A stretch of 64,000 nt of DNA from JBDHHQ01 sp039586035. GTDB taxonomy: Bacteria; Gemmatimonadota; Gemmatimonadetes; Longimicrobiales; Gaopeijiaceae. A program made the position numbers and the translations under genes. Below are positions 27,601-35,004 of the stretch, piece by piece; the first letter of the stretch is position 1, and the number at the start of each line of letters is the position of its first letter. A model generated the notes under the pieces. It saw only the letters and a list, made by a program, of their open reading frames with translations, was not told where the DNA came from and did not search any database. The stretch is taken from positions 1-64,000 of the forward strand of contig JBDHLD010000013.1 in assembly GCA_039586035.1 (NCBI GenBank), in the 5' to 3' direction.

Positions 27601-27997
27601 GACTCCCTTTCTCTTCGCCACCTCGGCCCTGATGTTGTTGGTGGCGGCGTACCAGCGCTTCGGCCAGCGTCGTCTTCCCGGCGCCCTGATGATCCTGGCC
27701 TTCCTGGTGATCGGCGTCCTGCAGGTGCCTCGGGCCTTCCAGGAGTCCGCGGGCCTCTGGGCAGCGGGCGGAGTGGTCGGCGCTGTCGTCGTCTGGGGCG
27801 TCGTCCGGCTGGGCGCCGCACACCCGGCGCTCGTGCCCGGAATCGTCGGTACCACGACCGTCTTGGGTCTGCTGGAGGTCATGGTCGACGCACCGTTCCC
27901 CGGGGCTCGAGTAGGAGCGGCCCTTGCCGCGGCGCTGATCGGGCTCGTGGCGCGGACGTGGATGCGAACCCTTGCCCGACAGGAGATGACGGGATGA
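24629..27997 (+). CDS. Large duplicated membrane protein with CPBP (CAAX-like) protease domain
   Basis: This 1122-residue protein is starting from ATG 24629. An N-terminal TM and a periplasmic domain (about 30-230) end with FLHVPEAFARRYGE, leading into a TM. A CPBP intramembrane protease domain follows (about 280-550) with motif 1 E425-E426-xxx-R430, motif 2 H466 in FAAGHANY, and motif 3 H504-xxx-D508. After a Pro/Ala-rich linker, a second TM, a periplasmic domain (about 630-830) ending in YVHVPEAWVRAERE, and another set of TMs repeat the layout. The second TM set lacks the protease motifs. It appears to be an ancient internal duplication in which only the first copy is catalytic. The substrate is unknown. 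The gene overlaps phhB by ATGA. Confidence 0.8.
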   Translation: MTRRPIFWTIFAVVAALGAAVGVRYFTVALPIVALDITMDRAAASAQAGQLSERFGWGPEDARSAISFGQVDSLAQPYVELESGGRDAFFGLAERGVYHSFVWTVRRFAEADPEESRVWFTPSGTPYGFRLTLPEDDPGTGNLSGDSARAVAEAVASDWSVVLGSFELLESSVETTPSGRVDHTFVYARQDVSLGEAEVRLQLGVAGSLASEVRHFLHVPEAFARRYGEMRSANDAIALGANAVFILVFMLLGAGVGTAFLLRKRWVLWRIPLIWGAIVATLFGLNLLNALPLSWMQYDTAIPRSVYLGQQLLAAGGVALLGTPLLAFFFMAGESLGRRAFPGHLQQWRFWSRDVAASTPALGRTVAAYLLLGLELGYIVLFYLGTSRLTGWWTPASPQVQPDLLATYQPWLGAVSVSLFAALWEESVFRAVPIAGAALLGARFGRRNAWIWGAIALQAVVFAAGHANYPQQPPYARVAELTLPAFGWGVIYLYFGLVPTILTHFLYDLSLFSSLLFTSEGPGILLDRGMIVLAGLLPLVIVLRARSGGRARTRAPQSAYNRAWSPPATDEAAVVPPGAPGVAPQARGAPGLPIPTRVLYAAGALGALLWAFSTATADRPPRLTVTRGEVAEAARERLVAQGSSVEGWSTLVRARSGRRPASNGGESPADPHRYVFGEAGPDAYRALLGEYIPPPHWLVRIVDFGAEPEERVEEHRVYFGGGGEVLRAAHLLPEGRTGASPTRDEARGLALAAIREQFALRLEALAEVGAEETERPARRDWTFTFVDPAVLADLEGEARIAVEMTGDAVADAYRYVHVPEAWVRAERESSSRRTLIGGVGGVLLLLAYAAAVIAAIVVWGRKRLLDGLVVPVVAVVFLATAAARINGWPSTVATFSTTQPFGLQAGTAIFGLALLAVVAAGAIGLAVALGHTWLKPETRRAPPAFVAMSVGLVLAGLASWAASVAGGLPRPPDYAPAASILPFASPSLEAVTPFLFATSALMLLVAAYQRFGQRRLPGALMILAFLVIGVLQVPRAFQESAGLWAAGGVVGAVVVWGVVRLGAAHPALVPGIVGTTTVLGLLEVMVDAPFPGARVGAALAAALIGLVARTWMRTLARQEMTG

Positions 27998-28344
27998 CGG
28001 AATTCGTCGAAATGAAATGCGTCGCTTGCCGAGTGGGGGCTCCGCCCGCCACCAGAGCGGAGCTCGACTCCTTCCTGGAGGATCATCCCGAGTGGCGCCG
28101 CATGGATGTGGACGGCGTGCCGCAGATCCGTCGGGTCTTCCCATTCCGCGACTTCGCGACTGCTCTGGACTTCACGAATCGGGTGGGCCTGCTGGCGGAG
28201 GAAGAGGGCCATCACCCCGCGATCCTGACCGAGTGGGGCAAGGTCGAGGTCCGGTGGTGGACGCACAAGATCGGGAGCCTGCATCGAAACGACCTGATCA
28301 TGGGAGCCAAGACCGACCGCCTCTACCGGGAGCTTGGGGGGTAG
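27994..28344 (+). CDS. phhB: Pterin-4a-carbinolamine dehydratase
   Basis: The 116-residue product has the family signature near its C-terminus: EEEGHHPAILTEWGKVEVRWWTH followed by LHRNDLIMGAKTDRL. The His-His-Pro and the later His form the dehydratase active site. The enzyme recycles 4a-hydroxytetrahydrobiopterin after aromatic amino-acid hydroxylation, and homologues in bacteria lacking such hydroxylases act in molybdopterin or other pterin metabolism. The N-terminal region has an additional CVACRVGAP segment, seen in many bacterial members. It overlaps the large membrane protein upstream by 4 nt (ATGA), which suggests co-translation rather than shared function. Confidence 0.92.
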   Translation: MTEFVEMKCVACRVGAPPATRAELDSFLEDHPEWRRMDVDGVPQIRRVFPFRDFATALDFTNRVGLLAEEEGHHPAILTEWGKVEVRWWTHKIGSLHRNDLIMGAKTDRLYRELGG

Positions 28345-28354
28345 CCGACGCTCA

Positions 28355-28434
28355 CCTGGGTCGCGCCTGGCCTCACCCCGGGTCGCGCCTGGACTGGCCC
28401 GGGTCGGACCTGACGCGCGCCCGGGTCGCGCCTG
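28355..28434 (+). repeat. Four direct repeats at 21-22 bp period
   Basis: Copies of a 15-bp core CCCGGGTCGCGCCTG, allowing 1-2 mismatches, begin at 28355, 28377, 28398 and 28420. The spacing of 22, 21 and 22 bp is two helical turns, so all copies face the same side of DNA. They lie between phhB and the M1-like gene. They could be a cooperative protein-binding array or a decaying minisatellite. Confidence 0.7.
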
Positions 28435-28612
28435 AGCGGTCCGACAACGACATCAGCCATCTCCCCACAGACGTCGGTTCGGCTCTTTGGCATCGTCATG
28501 GTAGTGGCGTCCGGGGGGGACGCCACCTCCTGTGCGGTTTGATTCCCGCCGGAGCAACCCGAATCGACGTCAGGGCGGCATCGAGATGCTCGCTCGCCGA
28601 TGTCAAACGCCA

Positions 28613-31576
28613 ATGCGTCCGGACCGGGGATGCGGACGCCCGAGAGCACCGGAGGAAGCCGGGCGCTTCATCCGCGCGGTAGTGGTCGTGGTGGCTGGTC
28701 TGGCGCCACAGTTGTTGCCTGTCGGAGGGCTCGCTCAGCACCCGCTGGCTTCGGTCGTGCTCCAGCTCGATCTCAACGCGTTCCGCCCCGGATCCCGCTG
28801 GGTCGCCGCCGACTCTGCGGCCGGCCTACACCGGTACGACACCTTGGGTGACTCGGCCTCGGGCTTCCACCGAGTCCAGAACGCCCGGGCGGGAGGGGTC
28901 CAGCTCACGCCTCGGTGGCCCTTCGCGCCCGACAGCACCCTCGTCGTATATGAGCTCCCGGAACGGATTCCGCCCGGTGACTCCGTTCGGATCACGCTGA
29001 GCTGGGTGGCCAGGGCTCCGGCCCGCTCCGTGACCATGAACGACCCTCGCAGCTTCGATCTCAGCCACGCCCTGCCGCGGATGGCCGCGTACGACCGCCA
29101 CGGATGGAGCATGAGACCGTTCCTGCCGCCCGGTCGGACCGCCGGGGACTTCGGCACGTTCCTGGTGGAGCTCGACGTCCCCGTCGATCAGGTGATCGCG
29201 GCCACGGGCGTGCCGCTGTGCGGGGACCCGGGTTGGACGCACGCCCGGAGAGCCCCCTCCACTTCCGTGACCCACGCCCGGGAATCGTATCCGGCCCCCC
29301 GCGACCCGAAGGCTGCCGGCCTTCGGTATCGATCCGACGGCTGCTCGGCCCCCGCGCCCGGCCGGAAGACCGTGATCTGGTATGCCGAGGACGTGACCCA
29401 CTTCGGTCTCCTGGTGGATCCACGCTACCGATACGAGGAGGGCGACATCTTCGAGCTGCCGATCCGCGCCCTGTACACGCCGGAGGACGAGCGCACCTGG
29501 GGAGCGGGTCTGGTCACCGGTCGGGTAGAGACCTCCCTGGCGTGGCTGGCGGAGCTGCTGGGACCCTACCCGTGGCCCCAGCTCACCAGCGTGCATTCGA
29601 GGCTGGAGAGCGCCAACGACCACCCCATGATGGTTCAGAGCGTGGAGCCGAGCCTCGCCACCGCCATCCACGACGTGGGGCGCATCCACTTTGGCGGCGT
29701 GCTCGCCAACGACCCGTGGACGGAGACGTGGCTGGGTGAGGGTCCCACACACTTCCAGCGCACGTGGTTCTTCGAGACGCAGGGCGTCCGGGGTGAGTAC
29801 GAGGCGCTGGAGCGACAGGTGCTCGACTGGGAGCTGGACGGCCTTGCGGAGCCCCTGAGCCAGCCCGCGGACGAGTTCCGCGACATGGGCACCCATCAGG
29901 CCATGACCCGGTCACGAGCGGAGCTGTTCTTCCACCAGCTGAGAGAGCTGATCGGCGAGGAAGCCATGCGCGGCTTCTTGCGGACGTACTACCGGAATGG
30001 GCTGGGAAGACGCGTGGACGAATCCCTCCTGCTCGAGATCGCCGACGCGTCCGCCGGACGATCTCTGGGCGGTTTCTTCGATCAGTGGCTGCGCTCCACA
30101 CCGCTCTACGACTACGCCGTGGCGGATGCGGACCGCCAGATGCTGCCGGACGGCCGGTGGCGAACGGCCGTGGAGGTCGAGCGGATGACCTCGGCCGACT
30201 TTCCCGTCGAGGTCTGGGTCTTCGCCGAGGGAGACACGGTGATCACGCGCACGAGCGGCTCCGGCGCGCGGGAGGTGGTGGAGATCGAGACGGCGACACG
30301 ACCCCGTGGCGTCCTCATCGACCCCCGCGGCCGCAGCCACGACTGGAACACGCTCAACAACCAGAAGACCTTCGGGTTCCGCAAGTCCATCCTGCTGCTC
30401 CAGCCGGACCGGCCGCAGGACCACTACCTCGACACATACTTCTCCCGCAGGACCCGCCGGGACCGGTTGACGGTTGGCTGGGCGCCACTCGCGTGGTACA
30501 ACGACGCTGGTGGGTGGACCTTCGGCATGCGTAGCCGTGATGACTATCTGGGTCGCTATGAGCTGCACAGCGTGGCCGTGACCCAAAGCACGGGACTGGG
30601 GACGACCGACGGGCGCACAGACTTCGACGTCCGCGTCACGTTGCGAAACCCCACGGCGCTGCGATCGCCACAGCTCGGACAGCGGTTGGATTTCGCCTGG
30701 TCCGAGGGCCGTGTGGCGGCAGCGGCCCGCGTGGACAAGGACCTTCGCCGAAGCGTCTCCGACCCCCATGAGCGTACCGTCGGCCTGTCCGTGGCATGGC
30801 TCTCGACCCGCGCGCCCGCCTACCTCGATCCTGGCTACTACGACGATGCGGGAACGGTCGAGCTCACCGGCGCCTTCGCTTTCAGGGGCCCAAAGGGGTC
30901 CTGGGACCTGTCGCTCGACGGGGGCCTGGCGGCAGGCTGGATGTACCGTGATTCGGTCGCCACCGGTGTGGATCGGCGACGGGAGCAGCCCTACGGGCGG
31001 GTCACGGTGGCCGCTACGGCGCGCCGCTCGGTGGGTGGGCCCATGTCCATCGCGGCCCGGGCGTACGGCGGTGTGACGATCGCACCGGACGATCTGGTCC
31101 GGCAGCGCCTGATCTACGTGGCCGGTGCCGACCCGTACCAACGCTACGGCAATCCCTTTCTCCGATCACGTGGATCGATTCTCGCCCGAGACGGCGTGTT
31201 CTACCATCAGCCCGGTGGTGCCGGCGTCCGCGGCGTGGATCCGCGGACCGCCGCGCGGCAAGCGTACGGGCTGAGTCTCGAATTCGAGAACCGCCTGTGG
31301 TGGGGAGGCGCCGGGCTCTTCGGCCGTGGAGCGCTGGCCTTCTTCCTCGATGTGGCGCTGGCCGACGGGGATCTGGACGACTCCGGAAACCGCCTGCGCG
31401 GCGTGGGGGACGGGGGCGTGGGCCTTCGCATCGATCACCGGATCGGCCAGACGCCGTTCCAGACCCGCTTCGACTTCCCCTTCTGGGTCAGTCACCCCAC
31501 CCTGGCGCACGACGACGGGCCGGGTGACCGGGAGTTCGGCGTGCGATGGAGCTTCAGCTTCGTGCCGGCCTTCTAG
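28613..31576 (+). CDS. M1-peptidase-like protein without zinc motif, with C-terminal beta-barrel
   Basis: The secreted protein has 987 residues; the signal segment is around 23-43, ending GGLAQ, and the start is uncertain between 28586 and 28613. The first ~500 residues follow the M1 aminopeptidase architecture, but the zinc motif is lost. H353-D354-V-G-R357 stands where HExxH is expected, while E376 in WLGEG keeps the exact 18-residue spacing. Residues about 610-985 alternate in amphipathic strands (WTFGMRSRDDYLGRYELHSV and others) and end RWSFSFVPAF with a terminal Phe, as in outer-membrane barrels. It is most likely a barrel-anchored, catalytically dead M1 module used for binding or assembly. 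It is convergent with the PLD-like gene. Confidence 0.78.
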   Translation: MRPDRGCGRPRAPEEAGRFIRAVVVVVAGLAPQLLPVGGLAQHPLASVVLQLDLNAFRPGSRWVAADSAAGLHRYDTLGDSASGFHRVQNARAGGVQLTPRWPFAPDSTLVVYELPERIPPGDSVRITLSWVARAPARSVTMNDPRSFDLSHALPRMAAYDRHGWSMRPFLPPGRTAGDFGTFLVELDVPVDQVIAATGVPLCGDPGWTHARRAPSTSVTHARESYPAPRDPKAAGLRYRSDGCSAPAPGRKTVIWYAEDVTHFGLLVDPRYRYEEGDIFELPIRALYTPEDERTWGAGLVTGRVETSLAWLAELLGPYPWPQLTSVHSRLESANDHPMMVQSVEPSLATAIHDVGRIHFGGVLANDPWTETWLGEGPTHFQRTWFFETQGVRGEYEALERQVLDWELDGLAEPLSQPADEFRDMGTHQAMTRSRAELFFHQLRELIGEEAMRGFLRTYYRNGLGRRVDESLLLEIADASAGRSLGGFFDQWLRSTPLYDYAVADADRQMLPDGRWRTAVEVERMTSADFPVEVWVFAEGDTVITRTSGSGAREVVEIETATRPRGVLIDPRGRSHDWNTLNNQKTFGFRKSILLLQPDRPQDHYLDTYFSRRTRRDRLTVGWAPLAWYNDAGGWTFGMRSRDDYLGRYELHSVAVTQSTGLGTTDGRTDFDVRVTLRNPTALRSPQLGQRLDFAWSEGRVAAAARVDKDLRRSVSDPHERTVGLSVAWLSTRAPAYLDPGYYDDAGTVELTGAFAFRGPKGSWDLSLDGGLAAGWMYRDSVATGVDRRREQPYGRVTVAATARRSVGGPMSIAARAYGGVTIAPDDLVRQRLIYVAGADPYQRYGNPFLRSRGSILARDGVFYHQPGGAGVRGVDPRTAARQAYGLSLEFENRLWWGGAGLFGRGALAFFLDVALADGDLDDSGNRLRGVGDGGVGLRIDHRIGQTPFQTRFDFPFWVSHPTLAHDDGPGDREFGVRWSFSFVPAF

Positions 31577-31672
31577 GGCGCAGAGCGCGGCGCAGCGGCG
31601 TGCCTGCGGCCGCGGGCCTGGAGCTCCCAGGTTGGCGACGTGCCGCCAGAGTCGTGCTTCTGATTCACCCCA

Positions 31673-34600
31673 CTAGAGGGCGGGCCGTATCGTCCGGGCA
31701 ATGGCGCGCCGGAATCCGCTGGGAGGTGGCAGCAGCGCGTCCAGGAGCGCCAGGTCGTCGACCCAGGTGCTCAGGTTGATGAGCAGGCCGAAGTCGATGA
31801 GCCCCACGATCCCCGACCAGCCGGATAGGAGCACCGAGGCTTCTCCGTCCATGAACATGGAACGGTAGTCCTGATTGGCGGACCCGACGAGGAGGTAGTA
31901 GACCATCCGCTCCCGGGCGTCCCCCACGAGACCAGCCCTCGTTTCGGCCACGAGCTGCCAGCCAGCGCCCGCCAGGGCGTCGGCGACGGCGCGCGCATCG
32001 GGCCCTCCCTCGAGGCCGTAGCGTACGAGCTGCAGGTAATAGGCCCTGAGCAGTCCCTCGATGGTGGGGCTCGCCACCAACCGGTCCCAGCCCTCCCGGG
32101 AGGCGAAGAAATTGGCCTTCAGGTGCAGCTTGGGCACCACGCTGTCCGGAGGTGTCACGAGGTCCCCACCCGACGTGGCGGGTGTGGCGGTGGAGCCGAT
32201 TCGAACCAGCAGTGAGTCCACGGCGGGGTCCAGCGGCAGGAGTCGCCGGAGGAAGGGCGTGCGTCGGCCGTTTCGGTAGGCTGCGTCGAAACGCGCGGCG
32301 AAGTCCTGGACGCCGACGCCGGGGTTGTAGATCCCGGTCTTGAGGAGCCCTCCCGCCGCTTCGAGCTCGGGCCCGAGCGCCTGTTGGAGCACGATCAGCC
32401 GGCTGAACAGGTCGTGGGCCAGCCCCATCGCGGGCCAACCGGAGCTCGGCGCGGAATCGAGGGACGGGGCGATGAAGAGAACGCGGGCACCCCGGAGCGC
32501 GCTCCCGGCCAGCATCGAGGCGAAGATGCTGCTGCCCCACAGCGAATCGGGGACCTTCACGACCGAGCCAGGAGGCATGAGCGTATAGAGCAACGCCTTG
32601 GCCACGTTGACGCGCTTCTCTCCAAACCCGGTCTGGTTATGGAGCTCCATCGCCCGCTGATCGGACCTGCCGGCGGCTTCTTGCCGAGCGATCTCGGCGG
32701 CCACCTGTTCGCCGTAGTCGCCGGCAAGTGGCCGGGAGCGGAGCGGATAGGGCATCTCTTCGGGCTGAAGGCCATGAGCCAGGAAGAGCTGCCGCGCCGC
32801 GTCTTTGAGCGTGAGCACCGCGGGCCCCTGGGCCATGATGGACCGATCCTCCCACGTCGGCCCACTGTAGTGCTCACCGATGCCCATCCCGGTGTAGATG
32901 GCCATCCCACGGTAGGGGTCGTCCTCCGTAATGTCGTAGAAGACGATCTTCCTGTGGTCGCGCATCACGTTGTCCGGAATCCCGATCATGGGCACGATGT
33001 CTCTGCTCCAGAACGACGGATCGGCCGGGTTCGTGATGCTTACGTGGATCTTGACCTGATTCCTGAACCAGCGGTCGCCGTATTCCCGCGCCTCCGACGC
33101 CAGGAGTCTGGAGTCGGCGATCGCGTCTCGCAGCGTGTCCTGGGCCGCGCGCAGCCGCGCCTCGAAGTCCTCGAACCCACCCGGCAGCCTGGGAAGGTCC
33201 CCCAGGGGATTCTCCAGGAAGTCGAGCCACAATCGCCCTCGATTGACCTCGTAGTAGTGTTGATCGAGGAGGATCATGAACACGGGGAGACGGCCCACCG
33301 TGTCGTAGCGTCTCACCCGTTCCGTGAGCGCCCCCAGGTAGGCGTCTACGACGTAGCGCAGCGACAACCGGTCCGGCTCACCTTCGGAGTTCCTGCCCCG
33401 GAAGTCGTGGATCCACAAGACGTGGTAGTCTTCGGCCACTCGGATGGACCGGCTGACCTCTTCCTGGAACTGTTCGTTGATGACGTACCAAACCCGGTTG
33501 CCATCGCTGAAGGGCTGGCCCACCGCTCGCTCGATCAGGGCGTCGATCTGGGCTTGGGTGACGTGATCCTTCGGCTGCAACGCCAGCTGTAGGGGAATCC
33601 AGAGCACCCTGCTGTCTCCCCACTCCCGGAGCGCCTCCCGCTGGACCGACACGATGGCCTCCACCGTCTGTTGGAAGACGTAGAGGACAGCCGGTTCCCT
33701 CTCCTTGGGCAGCACGGCCGCGAACACGAGGGCCCGGGCGAAGTTGCCGAGGGCCTGTCGGCCGAAGGCGTCCAGCAGGTCCGGGGACTTCCATCGCCCG
33801 AGCAAGCGGTCGAAGGGAATGATCACGTGATCCAGCAGGGTCTCCCGCGCCGTGTCGGCCAGGCGCCGCCCGGCGGCCGTCGGCTCCCCGAGCTCCACGG
33901 GGGTCCCCGAGGCGGCGATGGAGAAGGCCCGCTCCAGATGGGCGTGGTAGGCCCGAATGACGCCCTCGATGTTCAGGCCGGGGCCGGGGACGATCCCGGG
34001 TAGAGCCGGGGGATCGAGCAGGGCGGCGACCGTCGGCTCCAGCGCGTCGTAGGGATCGGCGGTCGGTGCGTCGATGTAGGGGACCAGCAGTGACTGCAGC
34101 CGTCGCACCCCGACCACCAGGTGGGTGAGGGTAGCCTCGAGGCCCGGCGCGTCGTCGGGCAGCGCGATGCGCCGCAGCCGGGGCGTCTGTGGCTGGGCGC
34201 CCACGCTGCTTTCGCGCTGTCGCGTCCGGCCGGCCAGGGGCTGACCGATGGGAACCATCACGCTGGCACTGAGGGCCTGGCTCGGTCCGGGCGACCATTC
34301 GAGGCGAAGAAGCGTACCGGCCCCGAATATCCCCGCCCGTCGAACGGGCATGGTCAGCCCGAGCAGCGGCCGGAACGCCATGTCCCGGACGTTGAAATCG
34401 ATGCCGCCGCTGATTCGGAACGTGGTGCTGTTCAGGAGGACTCGCGCTCCGCCGTCCGCGAGGTCTCCGCGAAAGCCGGCGTATCCCTCGAGCGAAGCGG
34501 ACAGAACCCCGGTCACCGGATTGGTGAGGCTCCTCTCGACACCGAGAAGCCCGTAGCCCAACGGGCGGAGCTTGCCGTCCGCGAGAACCCCGCCGAACGA

Positions 34601-34741
34601 GCCTCCGGAGTGCCAACGGGCTCGAGGTGGCTGACTGAGGGACCGAGTGATCCCCCCCTCCCAAGGCGGCACGTCATCCTGCGCCGCACCGGGGACGACC
34701 GCGGCGAGGCTCAATACCAACACGAGGAGAAGGCCCGTCAC
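31673..34741 (-). CDS. Secreted phospholipase D-like protein
   Basis: The 1022 residues begin at GTG 34741, chosen because GGAGGA lies 6 nt upstream. A signal peptide ends near PGAAQD. Residues about 40-180 look like beta-strand-rich, possibly barrel or sandwich, sequence (LGYGLLGVERSLTNPVTG, FRISGGIDFNVRDM). The C-terminal half shows phospholipase-D superfamily features. The first HKD motif is intact (H596-x-K598-x4-D603 in DHRKIVFYD), followed by an IYTGMGIGEHYSGPTWEDRS segment. The second motif is partly degenerate (H873-x-K875, with Ala880 where Asp is usual). A central module (about 380-520) has IHDFRGRNSEGEPDRLS. It may be a secreted phosphodiesterase or a structural relative acting outside the cytoplasm. 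It is convergent with the M1-like gene, 96 nt apart. Confidence 0.72.
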   Translation of the reverse strand: MTGLLLVLVLSLAAVVPGAAQDDVPPWEGGITRSLSQPPRARWHSGGSFGGVLADGKLRPLGYGLLGVERSLTNPVTGVLSASLEGYAGFRGDLADGGARVLLNSTTFRISGGIDFNVRDMAFRPLLGLTMPVRRAGIFGAGTLLRLEWSPGPSQALSASVMVPIGQPLAGRTRQRESSVGAQPQTPRLRRIALPDDAPGLEATLTHLVVGVRRLQSLLVPYIDAPTADPYDALEPTVAALLDPPALPGIVPGPGLNIEGVIRAYHAHLERAFSIAASGTPVELGEPTAAGRRLADTARETLLDHVIIPFDRLLGRWKSPDLLDAFGRQALGNFARALVFAAVLPKEREPAVLYVFQQTVEAIVSVQREALREWGDSRVLWIPLQLALQPKDHVTQAQIDALIERAVGQPFSDGNRVWYVINEQFQEEVSRSIRVAEDYHVLWIHDFRGRNSEGEPDRLSLRYVVDAYLGALTERVRRYDTVGRLPVFMILLDQHYYEVNRGRLWLDFLENPLGDLPRLPGGFEDFEARLRAAQDTLRDAIADSRLLASEAREYGDRWFRNQVKIHVSITNPADPSFWSRDIVPMIGIPDNVMRDHRKIVFYDITEDDPYRGMAIYTGMGIGEHYSGPTWEDRSIMAQGPAVLTLKDAARQLFLAHGLQPEEMPYPLRSRPLAGDYGEQVAAEIARQEAAGRSDQRAMELHNQTGFGEKRVNVAKALLYTLMPPGSVVKVPDSLWGSSIFASMLAGSALRGARVLFIAPSLDSAPSSGWPAMGLAHDLFSRLIVLQQALGPELEAAGGLLKTGIYNPGVGVQDFAARFDAAYRNGRRTPFLRRLLPLDPAVDSLLVRIGSTATPATSGGDLVTPPDSVVPKLHLKANFFASREGWDRLVASPTIEGLLRAYYLQLVRYGLEGGPDARAVADALAGAGWQLVAETRAGLVGDARERMVYYLLVGSANQDYRSMFMDGEASVLLSGWSGIVGLIDFGLLINLSTWVDDLALLDALLPPPSGFRRAIARTIRPAL

Positions 34742-34970
34742 GAGCCATCCTCCGGATCCCGGGGGCCGATCTGCGCCGGGTGCTCATGCCACGGCGGTGG
34801 GCCCGGGTCTGTGACCTCCCCGCGACGCACCGTCTCGAGGCACACCCGCGCACAAAAGCATAGGTTCGCCGAGCGGTGGTCGTCTGTGGGGAGAAGGAGG
34901 ATTCGGGGGTACGCCGCTTCCCCACGGGCGATCGACCGTCGACGCCCTCCGGCGATTCCGGGGTCGGGTC

Positions 34971-34990
34971 ACGGCCCGCGCGCGGGCCGT
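34971..34990 (-). terminator. 20-bp perfect palindrome, likely terminator of the PQQ dehydrogenase gene
   Basis: ACGGCCCGCG/CGCGGGCCGT is perfectly self-complementary and lies 15 nt beyond the minus-strand stop at 35005. It can form a stable hairpin in the transcript, but no U-run follows, so intrinsic termination is not assured. Otherwise 34742-35004 shows nothing recognisable. Confidence 0.45.
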
Positions 34991-35004
34991 CGCTCGCTCG
35001 GGGG

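Noticed and set aside
28355..28434. CRISPR-like array
   Set aside because: Spacers of 6-7 bp and a 15-bp core are far too short, and no cas gene is near. It is listed as a direct repeat instead.
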